Below are positions 1 to 12,400 of a stretch of 64,000 nt of DNA, one piece after another. Position numbers and translations under genes: made by a program. The notes under the pieces were generated by a model that saw only the letters and a program-made list of their open reading frames with translations, was not told the origin of the DNA and searched no databases. The stretch is from Hydractinia symbiolongicarpus. Its lineage: Eukaryota; Cnidaria; Hydrozoa; Anthoathecata; Hydractiniidae. The stretch covers positions 34,230,501 to 34,294,500 of the forward strand of contig NC_079879.1 in NCBI RefSeq assembly GCF_029227915.1, in the 5' to 3' direction. Within the stretch, counting starts at the first letter, position 1; each line of letters opens with the position of its first letter.

Positions 1-632
1 ATTTGTGTACATCTGAAAAATTATTTCTTAATCGATTAAAACATGCAAGCACGACGTATGAAGTACCTTTAAAGTAAATATACTTACTTTGTTATGTATG
101 ATGATGTCCCATATGTATTTGTGCTCGGTAAAATAACGTTTTTTAGTGTTGTTGTTAATGTAGCTTGTTTTTGTCTCGCTTACTTCTGCATGCTTCTGTC
201 TTTTGTCTTCTGTCTACTTTTGTCTTTAGCCAAAACCAAAACTTTAAAATCCGGCAAAAGAATTGTGTGTATATATTTCTGTTTTTCCACCCGAGTGTAC
301 AGTAACAAAAATAGCATTCGAAGCATACGAAGCAAAAACCCAGAACTGTTCTGGGTGTTCTATCAACAGAGAGACTACTGATACTGCAGATTTTCACCCA
401 TTATTTGAAAATAATTTCAAATTTTTTACCTACTAGTAATAATAAATGCAACTTCGTATCCAGATTCTGCTACGTTTTTTAACAAGACGAAACCTAATAA
501 AGCGGAGTCTAGCTAAATTTGTCTTCATATTTTATGTATACAGAAGGAACAAACATAATTTTAATTTATGTTCTAATGAACTGATAGTAAAAGTTAAAAG
601 ATAAAACTAACGTTTTCAATAACCTTTTGCAG
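1..632. other. Intron or upstream sequence, nothing recognised
   Basis: Ends with the acceptor tttgcag of the first visible DH exon, so at least the right part is intron. Two small overlapping frames at 94-397 show no coding features. Confidence 0.5.
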
Positions 633-3600
633 ATCTTGGGGAATCGACGAAGCAGAGTCTTGTTTATTGTTTGACGGTATCAACAGAGTAAAGACAGCCT
701 CTCATAACATCATAAATAAGGTAAGTCTCCGCCATCTGTTGAAGAGGTGAACACGAGGTTTTAAAATTTCTTCTAATCAAGCAAAATTATTTATAAATAC
801 GTGAAGGTTCGTGTTAAATTCAAGTCAAACTCTGGGGGTTTCTTACGGAGTTAATTTTAGCATAGAAAATAGAGGCATGAGCTCGTGTATTTGTCCCTGC
901 ATACGATTACGACATTTGTATACGATGAATTTGTATACCATACTAAAGAATCGCGTATCGTGAGTTACAAAAATCCGAAAATTCGTTGATCTTCCCCGAG
1001 TGTTAAAACACAAACTTTATTTCACCGCAGACAGTAAATCGTGCTAACGGTCATGACGTAACAAAGAAAACGCTCGGTTTCTCAAATACTGGATAATTCG
1101 TACTTTATTGAACTTTATCGAGCTTTATCACCTGTCAGCTTAAACTTTGGAAAATTAGTTATATTTATCTCCCCTGGGTTATCTCCAACCCCTTATCTTA
1201 TCCCTAAAGCTACCGATAATTGATTTTGTTAAAGATCGCCTATTTTAGCACCTACAATAACTGCGAAATTAGTAATTGTATTGTTGTGATTGTTCGTAAA
1301 CACTAGTAAAACGCTGCAACAAAAAAAAACAACACATTTTAAAAGAAAGTTTAGAGAAAAAAAAATCCACAACTTAAAACAAAGCAATATGAGGGTAAAT
1401 TTTTTAGTTGTGTTCTAAGTTGTAAGATAAAATAAAAAGAAATCAGGCTGAAAAGATTCTAAAATAAAAACGGATTCCACCAGCTGAAACGTCGTTAAGT
1501 CACCGAGCTATTATTACCTATCGTCTCTACAGATTTGAGTTGGCGGGAATTTTCTGCAGGAATTTATAATGATACCTTGTAGAGAAGAATGACGGTAGAC
1601 AAAACACGTGCGGTAACACTCAAGCAATTCCAGTTTTTGAGTAGCAATGTGAACATCATTTTGCTTTTCGTACTTCTATCCTTTCGCAACTGTGTTAACG
1701 ACCTTTAACATTTTTTACTATCTTAAGAGCATTAAAACATGTGTTTTTAAAAATCCCTCATAACTCGCTAAGCATTAGGACTGATCCTTTTTAAGAAGGT
1801 TTTCATTTCAACTGTGACAGATACAATACCAACTCTTAAAACTTAGGATATGCTAAGTGTTAAGAGATTTTATTTTATGAGTCAAGACAATCAGTGAGGA
1901 ATAAAGTTTTCTATGACAAAAAAAGGTAAAGATTTCCCTGCTACCATTTTGGTTCAATGTTTAGATTGTCTCGTATTAGGTTATTGCAATAAATGTCTCC
2001 TTTTCTTTGCATTTAATTCTACATCCACATAGAAAAAATAATTTTGCTGTATAAATTGACCATATACAAAAGCTCGCTGTTTTTTGCTGTATAAATGAAG
2101 CTTTAAGTGTCTTTATAATTCTTCCTACTATGAACTATAAGTTGTACAAGTTTTAACACGGTTTAAAATATAATAAAATGGTATCTAAGCAACGTCGTTA
2201 AAGGCGAAAATGTGATAAGAGCATTTTAAAAACTACAAACTTTAATATTGTAAACATTGGAGCGCCAAATTTGAGAGCAGACGAACATACAAGCAACTGT
2301 GATGCAAGGTTAAGTGGCTATAGAAAATGACCATTTAAAGGTTTATTAGCTAGAATTTTTTTTCTGCCTATCCAAGAATAATACAAGAAAACATCTGTTT
2401 TATTTTAAGCTTGAAGATCTGATATCAACTTGGTTGCCAGAAGAGTCTTGCATAGGTCAGCTCTTTTTTTTTAACTATGACGTTTGAAGTTAAGGTGGAG
2501 TTGTTTTGTTTGATTCCACCCTTTTGTTAGCTATTAAATTTTGTGTTGCAAAAAGAACACGAGGACATGAACTTATGTGTATTTTACCTGTCAGTTTTAT
2601 ATCAATAATAATTCATTCTAAAAGAAGGAAAATGGTGGGAGAAATATCTGACATGATTTTTCACGATATGCATAATGTGTTGCTTTAGTTTAACAGAGCC
2701 TTGAAAATTATCTTTATTTAGCCGACATTTTTGAGGAATCATTTTGGGAACTTTGTGAAGATTACTTCACCTACTACGAACTAGCAAAAAGGTACGTAAA
2801 AACGCAAGATGTAGTTTCCTTTTGAATCTTGTAGTAAAGCAAATACGCTTTAGTTTTTGAAAGAATAAAATATTTAGAATTAACTTGGAATAAACTTTTA
2901 CGTTTTTGAAACAAATTTTGCGGAAAAAACTTTCGAGAATCGAAGAAAAAGGTTGCTCTCGTGTGAAAAAAAATTTTGCGAATTAGCAAAAAATAAGATA
3001 TTTTTCTTGCTTTGTTTAAAGTAAAAAAATAGAAGTAATTTTCTTTAACTTTTCACTCTAATTCAGTTTCGTCATCGGTTTCTCCATCTTCTTCACCATG
3101 TACTGTTTAATTTTGCTACCACATAACAATTAAAATTTTTCTTTCTATGTTTTTCTCTCTCAGTTTTTTATTTTATTTAATTTCAAGAACGCTGAAGCAA
3201 AAACGGGAGGCTGACCCTGCTTTCACATCCTTTATTAAGATGCAAAAAAGTGCTAGTGGAAAACCAACCCTTGAGGCTTTAATATTAGCACCGGTAAGTT
3301 ACATATCTTTAACTTCGTTTTCAGGGCATTTTTACTTTGTGAAAGATTTCTGTATGAAAAGACATAGACAAGAAATTCTGAAATTGTGAATTGGTCTCAC
3401 ATTTTTATGTGCATGTGTATTGACAATTTAAAAAACATCGCAGGGTGACTCGGTCATCACATAGACATATCAATTGTCCATAATTCAAACCACACGCCAA
3501 GGATCACGTGTTATATTATCAAACACCTCCAACCGCAGAAGTGTACCGCAATAATACATTAAGAAAATGTGCCTCAAAATTATTAGAATGCAAATTTTTA

Positions 3601-6414
3601 AATGAGCAAATAAAAATACTTACACCGTCAAAGAATTTGTTGTAATAGTGGAGGAGCCAATGTAGTGTCTAATGAGGTTCCATCATGGTAGTGACTGCCT
3701 TCTTTGACACTTGACTAAAATACTTTTCAAATTTAAGTTTTTCTGTGTAAAAAATGGAGGAAATAGTGTGTTCGAAGCAATTCCTATGGTCGGTATTAAA
3801 TTGTTGTTTGTATATCACAAGAATTAATTTTGCGAGTCGAGTCGAAGTGACGGAAATGAAAAGAAAAAAATTAGAGCGAGCAACCTCGATCCAAGAGTTA
3901 TTTTCCAGCGCTGCATCAGAAATCTGAAGAGAAGACATGGGAAGGAGTTTGTGAAGGTCAGGATACATAGTTTGGATTTTTAGCAATTATAAAAATTGAT
4001 CAGAAACGGATACAACCATATTAATGTAAAATGGAGTAAGGAACCAAGTTCTTTTGTTGTAGCGTGACAGATTGACTGTCTGATTAAAAATGATTTGATA
4101 CGGGAAGTGAAAAGAAACAAGTGTAGACAGTGTTTATCACACACATACACGAACAGTGCAATTTGTACTCAAACTGTTTTTGTGCTGGCGCATCACACAA
4201 TGCAATATTGATTTTGGTTGCAAAACAAGATTTTTTATATGGAGCAGTGCTGAAAGTGTCTCAATTTCGTAATAAAAAAGAATTTGTCAGTGGGTTTTGA
4301 ACATAATGGAGGATGGAGTCACATCTCTTCGTAGGTCGAAAAGCTTACTTCATATTCGGATGTTCAAGGAAAAATCGTCCCTAACTCCTCAACCAATCAG
4401 AAGAAAGTTTAGTTATGGATCATCCCCAATGCAATATTTACACATGACAAAACAAAAATTTCACGAAGAGCAAAACCGAACGCGTATTCGAAGAGACCAG
4501 GGAGTGGATAAAATTTCCACGTTGGAAAGATTGAAAAAATGCTTATCTACTTCTTATCAAAAATTGCAGCAGTTGCCAACTCGAAAAACGTTATCAACAA
4601 CGCGTTCTTTACCACCTATGCCTGTTAGTATTATCGAGGCAACTATCGAGGCAGATGACGAAATGGTACGTGTGTAAAACAAAAAACAGAATTCTCAACT
4701 CGCAAACACATTAATCATAGTTTTTATATTTATTTATTGTATGTTCTTATTTGTTCTGTTATTTAGTTACAACGCGTTCCGCAATATGAACACTTCATGT
4801 CAGAGTTGCTGGTAACAACGCCGACATATCACAAAGATCGTCACGGCGTCGATACGACAGTCCATAGACTACAAAGGGTAAGTCACATCAACTAAAACTC
4901 TGTGTGAACAACAACAAAGTTATTCCAATTAGTTTTAATGGCAGTCAGTTTAAAAGGCGATTTCCTTTTTTGTGTTAAATGCACGCATTTTTAGCTTATC
5001 ACTGCTGGAACTAAAACTTTTGGTTGATCTCCGGCTTAAAGTTCGTTTTATTTTTAATACTTTTGTTTCTTTGTGTTATTGATGGAAATAGTCAATTAAT
5101 GTTTTAATTACGACGGAAATAATTAGCTGAATTAATAAACAATACAAGTGTTCTGTAGCAAGCCGTAATATCACACTGCGAGGGTATCGTAATATCACAC
5201 TGCGAGGGTATCGTAATATCACACTGCGAGGGTATCGTAATATCACACTGCGAGGGTATCGTAATATCACACTGCGAGGGTATCGTAATATCACACTGCG
5301 AGGGTATCGTAATATCACACTGCGAGGGTATCACTCCTAGAAATTTTTTAAAGAAAGAGTAATGATATATACATTGTTTTCACACACAAAAGGTTGTTAA
5401 GGTAGATGTGATAACAGCATAGAGACTCAGTGGTAGAGATCCGGCTCGCTTAACTCACGGGTTGTTACACACTACACAAAGATTTTTTGAACGGAAAGCT
5501 CAAATAAGGTTGTAAAAGTTAATGAAAGCACAGGGCGTTGATGGGCGTTAATGTTGTAAGATTTTTTAGTAGGTTATTCTCATCCAACTTAGGTAATTAA
5601 ACAGTGGATGCCCCACTTATCAATAAAACAGTATACCATATCAATGTCTTCTGAATATTAACATTTGCTGTCTACTTATCATGCTACTTCACGGTTTAGG
5701 CTAACGGGTAGAAATAATAAAGGTATTTCGATGACAGATCAGCCTTAGTAATGGAATCTCTCAAAAAATAAAACGCACAGAGAAGTTAGTTGTAGAAATT
5801 AGTTAGTTCGTAGTGGGAAATTTAACGCTATCAGTGTTAGTTCACAGGAGACATCGTGCGTGTGATGGCTCCTCCTCGCTCCTAGGACCTCTTTTTGCTT
5901 TCCTTGAAAAAAGCGAATAATGTCCTGGGAAAGAGTTTGCTCAAATCGAGATGATCTTAACCAGACTTTTTTTTATTGAGCCGCCACCACTATTAAAAAA
6001 CGAGGTTTTGAGAAAAAGGCTGCGCAATAACCTTTAGTTCCTAATTTTTTTTAAAATCCTACGCCTGCTTATTTTTTTTTTATATCCAAAATAAACACAC
6101 GACTAGATAGAAAAAGGAAATTCTAAATAAGATATGAGAATATTTATGTTTGAAATATTTACTTCCGCCATTAATCTCTCTCTTGTCGAGTGATGATCTT
6201 TTCCGAAAAGTTGCTTCTAATCTTGAACTGCGATATTTTATTCCTATGTCTTACTTTCATGTTTCTAATATTGTTTAATTGTTATTTTTTCACAACTTTT
6301 TTCTTTGAGTCTGCATCTGATATTAAGAAGCAGCGATATTCATTTTTAATATCTGACATTTTCTTACAGTGGTTTGAAAGGAGAGGTGGTGAGCTTCAAA
6401 CTGAAGAAAGAGAG
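633..6414 (+). CDS. DH (RhoGEF) domain exons, 5' partial
   Basis: Six exons chain without a phase conflict: 633-720 (enters after two bases of a codon, ends phase 0), 2410-2455 (phase 0 to 1), 2722-2791 (1 to 2), 3188-3293 (2 to 0), 4767-4877 and 6370-6414 (both 0 to 0). Translation follows the Dbl-homology fold: the helix segment SCLLFDGINRV, then IADIFEESFWELCEDYFTYY, then FIKMQKS, and the most conserved stretch LEALILAPLQRVPQYEHFMS, which keeps the Pro, Gln-Arg, Pro and Tyr of the usual P-x-Q-R-x-P-x-Y signature but has Gln where RhoGEFs usually have Arg before the Tyr. DH domains catalyse GDP release from Rho GTPases at the membrane. The N-terminal conserved region with the key Glu must lie before position 1. 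The 46-base exon at 2410 was placed by phase and by matching the DH pattern. Confidence 0.82.
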
Positions 6415-9400
6415 GTATTGTTAAATTTTGTTACATTTTCACAATATACTTTTATATATATACTATATCCGTTTTAGCTACTAAACGAATGACCCTACTT
6501 GTCGAACCATTTTCTTAGCAGCCTAGATCCTAGGACCTGCAGCGTTTTTTTATATAAAGATAAAACGCGTGTTTTATTCTTATCCAACGGCTCCCACTTA
6601 CAAAAGTTGTTTTGCGGGCGAACCACGTGCTGGAGAATGAACAGTTACTTACAGAAGACGAAAGCTTTCAAAATTCAATTGTAGACATGCGTGTCAGAGT
6701 TTTGTTCTCAAATAACATTTAAATCTGTCTATTGAGGAAATAGGTAGAAAAACTACGTTGGCAAGAACAGGGATGTTTCGCCGTGTGCTTGCAAAAGAAG
6801 TATTTCGAGCGAAACATTTTACGGAAATTCAGTCGAAAGGTCTAATTGTGTTCCGCTAAACAATAACTCCATTTATCTGAGCGTAATTTAACGGGAGTAT
6901 ACTGTATTTATTTCCATCTGTTGCTTTGTTTTACTCACTTATCTCTCTCGTTCCCAGTATCTCGAAAAATAACTAAAGCGCGTTCTCGCTTTGCTATGAC
7001 TATTTTCTGTGACTGTTAAGTAATTCTTCATGACTTATGTTCGAGCTACTCCAAATTTTTCTGCGTAAACAAAGTTAGAAAATGTCAACATCGTTAGGAA
7101 TATATGAACAAACCGACCCTCAATTTAACTGGAGACATGTACTGATATCTCAGAGACATGTTTTTCACGTGGTAAAAGTGTGGACATGTAACAACGAAAG
7201 CCCTGCATAATTTCATTATCCTGTATCTATCTACTAACATCAATTACCGGAAATTTAAATATTGTTATAAGCAACAATAATCCGTTAATGATTTTTCAAC
7301 ATAAAAACGAGGTTGATAAATAAGTTGTTTTTCGTATTACTTTTACTGTTGTTTAAAAATATAAAGGTCCATCCTGGAGGTCAACTTTTAATAATAAACT
7401 TTTAATAGTCATTTGTAAAATTAGCAACCGAATAAACATTTCCATCATGTTATTTTTGGAAGATAATCAAGTAAAAAGCAAGATTGTGTACAATGGAGTG
7501 CAAAGATGTCTCTCCTCCATACTCCATGATAAATTTTCTAAACGATACACGGTACGAATCACAAAAATATTTTTAAGAAAAAATTATAGTGAAAGATTGG
7601 GAAAAGTCACTTAAAATTTCATAACCATATCTCCTGGATCTGTTAAGTTTATAAAGAGAAAGGACAACTTAGGACCTGAGGAAGAGAATGGAAGTTTTCG
7701 AGGCGATTATGAAGTGAAGCGCGAGTTGGATGTAAATATCAACCAATGAAAGCAAACAAAAGCTTCACATATCTTCGCGAGATGACGTCACACTCGACAT
7801 TTTTCGTATTTGCGGAGGCACAGTATATCGCCTAGTTCATAATTTGAAGCGATAGGTTTGTCACAAACAAGAGACGGCAAACAAACAAATAAAGCAAAAG
7901 GCAAATAAACCTTTTTTGTTTTCGACTTACGTTTAATTTTCATATGCTTTTCTTAGACGTTTGTTGTTTGTTCTCGGTCAGAGTTTTAACGGTACAGTAT
8001 TGGAAATTTTATATGCGCAGTGTCTGATTAGTGGGAGATGGGATATATGTGTAATGTTTAAAATTTTTAAAGAAAACTGATCTACAAATTTGTTTTGCTA
8101 TAACAGAAAATAAAAATGAACTCGCAAATCGTAATTTAAGATTACTTGTTACGAGACTACTTGTTGCTAGATTACTTGTTACGAGATTACTTGTTGCGAG
8201 ATTACTTGTTGCGAGATTACTTGTTACGAGATTACTTGTTACGAGATTACTTGTTGCGAGATTACTTGTTGCGAGATTACTTGTTACGAGATTACTTGTT
8301 ACGAGGTCACTTGTTGCAAGATTACTTGTTACGAGATTACTTGTTACGAGGCTACTTGTTACGAGGTCACTTGTTACGATTTAGTTGCTACTTTGACAAT
8401 ATTTTTAAAGATTTTATGGCATAATAATATTCGTTACAATAGTAATTTTATCTACAGATAACTTCAGCTTAAGAAATTAAATACTAACAGAAAATAACTG
8501 CTGTAAGCAAATAGCTTTTTTTAGAAAATAGTTTTTGTATTATCACATTTCGTTTTTTTTGATGAAGGTAGATTCATTTTCATACGCCATTTGAGAAAAA
8601 CACGCAAAGTTTTACCAGTAAATCGAAATTAACGATTATATAATGTAACAGCTAACTAAAAATATGAAAGCCTCATAAGATTTTTTTTGTCGCGCAGGTA
8701 TTAAATAGTACGAAAACAAATAAACGAAGTTTACGTATAAACTAAAAATATAAAAAATTTAAAGTATAATACTAACTGAAACTTAGATGAAGAGAGGTTG
8801 TTGGTGTAGAAAAAAAAGTGTTTTTTTATCTTCCTTTGTATAATAAACATTGTCTCGATTACTCTTAAACGTGATAAAAATAATCTTTGATAACGCTATC
8901 CATGAATTGGTAAATATAGATAAATTCGTGACACATATATCTGTGCAAAACACAAGCAATACATTTTATGCTTGCCTCAGACCTTAGTTGTTCTTTACTC
9001 TTGTCTTGTTTACTTTAAACTTAGTTGAGATAATAAAAATAAAATAGTTTGAGTGAAGGAGAAGCAGTTGGAGCTTATGTCAATATGAGCCTTCCACAAA
9101 AAATAAAGGCAAATTTGTCTCGTTCGGTCAGTGTTAATTCTGGCAAGGAGAGATCGAACGAATACCCTGAAGAAAAATCTCTTGATGATTCATATCAAGT
9201 TAGAAATAGCAGTAGCAAAGATTTGTTAAAAGTTGAGCGGAAAGCAAGCCGGATGAGTCCAAAATTGAGGGAGAAACGAAGGAAACGATCCAACACGATT
9301 GATGTTGGTGCTTTATTGGAATTTAGGCTCACGGTAGGTCAATATGATTTATTGTTCACTTAATGTTGGAAAAAGGATAGTATTTAATTTTCAAAAAGCA

Positions 9401-12400
9401 ATTAAATATGTCTGCTTCAGGGATCTTTTAACTCCTCCCCAATACATTCAATGTGTATAAAAATATTCCCAGCTAAGAAAGAATCATTTTAAAATATATA
9501 TTTTCAGGGAGTTTTATTGTCTTATTATCCACTTAATTGACCATCATTGATGCGAGACTGCATGCATGAAATTGCAGACTTGATTATATTTGGATAATAT
9601 CTTAGCAACGGTATTTTTCAAATAAAACATGGAGACACATACACAGACACACGTCAAAAGCTGGTCAAGCAAGGCTAATGAAAGTATTTAATGTATATTT
9701 TTTTCACTGTACAATTTTTTTCTTGATAATCCAAATTTTTTAACTGGAAATGATTACGAGGTTATTTCAAGATTGATAAACCATGCAGCTTCTTTTTTAA
9801 GGATTGTTACAAATAAGAATATTCATGATTTACTGTTCGTTTACATGAGTCTTTTGGTAAATATTCCAATCACGGCTACCTTCTTTCGACTATCCCTTAT
9901 TTTCAAGTTTATATTGTGTAATGAGTATAAGAAAAGATACTTCAGGAAAAGTGTTTAGTTAAAAATGAAAGTTCTTATCTGCAAAACTATTCTATCATGA
10001 TTTGTTTAAGGCTATAAAAAAAGAGCAGTGTAAAAAGTATTGCCACTGTGCGTGTAGCTTAATTATCTCGTTTGCAAAATTCTTGCTTATGTTAAGCTGC
10101 TTTGTGGTTTGTCAGCCTGTTTTTCAAACATTCTATTATTATCGAGTTCTCTTTAATATTATAAACGCGCCATTTTAACAACTAATACCAGCTAGGCAAT
10201 AGGCGCGCCGTTTTAACAGATAAGTAGATTCTTGTTTACACGATCATTTCGATTCTACTTCAATTTAAACTCACCTACTTATTTTGTGGTGTCATATAAC
10301 CGGCTCATTAAAATTTCATTATTAGCTTTTAAGAGGATTATTGTGCACCACTCGCCCAATCTCGCTCTGAGGACTGTTAGATTTGTTGGGGACAAAGTTG
10401 CGCTTAGGGCGCATAGCTAAGGCGCAAAATAGCATCCACTCTTGGTGTGTCTTATAAGGTCAATAATACATTCCAATGTGATTGACAAACTTATTCGGCA
10501 AATTACAAAAATTAATCTCACAAGTAAACTATAAATCACGAATAGAAAAGGAGACGTAATTATACTTTATGTTAGGAATACTTCATATTGATCGCATTTG
10601 ATCGAACACAGCCAATTTTATTAGCAAGAAAGTGTATTCTTTTCAACGTGGTGATCAGAACATTTCGAATACACATCATGATGGTCACGATTTTACATAA
10701 AAAAAAATGCTTAGACAGAAAGAAATTTTACATTTTAATCGCTTTTGAAGCGAAAACAGAATTGCCGACGAACCCTGACAAGAGTGTTGGAAGACAATAT
10801 CTCTAGCTTCTGTTTTAAAATCATTTTTAAAGTTGAAGAAATAATCTAGGCAAGACATTGCTCTTTTTTGCGTTAATCAATAAAGTACACTTCAAAGTTA
10901 GAAGAATAGTGAGCGAGTCAAAGATAAACAAGACATAACTTATTCCCACAGAGGGGCAGCTAATTAAAAACGTTCTAGTCAATGGTAAGCAATTATTAAG
11001 AATATTAAAAGGCTTTTTAAATTAACGGATTGAAACGAGGCTGATAGATTGACATCACTTTGGGAATGTCGTTATTAAATGTAATGTATGTTAAAAAAGA
11101 AGCGTCATAAAGATAGAAAGAGTGGTGTAAATTAGAAAAAATATATTTCGTATGGATGTGTGACTTCTAGTTGCGTTGCAGTGTTTTATGTATCTCTCAT
11201 TTTCTCATGGATCGATTGTTACTTAACTGTAATTAAAGCGTATGGAGTTATAATCCGTGACTATCTTATACTTAGCAAGAAAATCTCTAACAAGATGAAA
11301 GCTTTTATACGCACACATGCAACAGCAAGTTTAAGCGCAGCACGGAGTAAGACTGAATTTATCAGAACTGAGGAGAAAAATGAAACACAGAAACACAAAC
11401 CAATTATATCCCGCTTGAATTTCCCGTTTAAAATTACTATGTCTATTCATCCGGAAGGAACGTTATCCGTCGAGTCTCATGAATTGCTGTCGGTTGGTGA
11501 TGAGATTTATCACAGTGAGAATGAAATATCAAGTCCAGATGCAAGTCCAAAGTTAATTTTACGAAAGGTGTCTAGTGAGGAAACAAACACGGTAGGTAAC
11601 CTTGTCACGATCAATTTGCACCCGGATGATATACAAGCTCCACCATTACGTAAAAGATCTCAAACGCAACTTGAAACCGGAAAAATAGACGCGAAACATT
11701 TGTTGCGACCAAAAAGTGAATACTGCCAGTCTTCTGATCAAGAAAATGAAGATATCCTATCTACTTCAATGGATTCTAAATCTCTGAAGAAAAGTTTGAA
11801 ACAAATGAAGCCAACATATAGTCCGAAGGAATCACGAAAAGGGAGTTTAAGAGCAGCAATGAGGTCTCGGTCGAAGTCTGCTGGAATCAGTGACGATGAA
11901 CGGCCACACAGCACTGGGATTTTCCAACGTAAAGGGAGCGTACAAAAGGAAAAAGTGTTTCGACACAACAGCATGCCGGCAGAAAAAGGCCGACTAAATC
12001 TTCCTGACGTTGATTTAAAACAGGCGTGGGTGCCGTTAAGAGAAGCATTAAATGCCATCAGTGCTTTAAAAGGAGGACGATTTCGACGCCGAGCAAGTTT
12101 CGAGGGTGACGAATGGGAGATGATACAAAAAGAATTGGAACTTTTGAAATTAGAACAACCAGATGCATATTTCAAGGTATTTCCTCACACTGCGATTTCA
12201 TGTCTTTTATATTTTGTCAACATGACTGAGATTGTGAGATGATATAAAGCAATTTTTTTCCTGTTTTCGTGGAGATGTTTCTAAGCGACTTCTCATCTGA
12301 ATGGTAAACATGTAAAACGATAAACAACTTTATTTGATTGGTTCAAAAGGACAAAAAAAATTTGCCATTTAAGTTAAGAAAAAGGTTGCTGTTTTCAGTA

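Noticed and set aside
5076-5334. Minus-strand frames with repeated RYPRSVIL or QCDITIPS
   Set aside because: Shadows of the perfect 24-bp array in an intron.
5425-5475. tRNA gene
   Set aside because: Good A box only; B box and stems are degraded, so it is kept only as a tRNA-like repeat.
8146-8424. Open frame of repeated RDYLL units
   Set aside because: Produced by the 15-bp tandem array; no splice context and several frames open at once.
11738-12175. 145-codon minus-strand frame
   Set aside because: Lies exactly opposite alternative exon 11295, has no domain and no splice signals.
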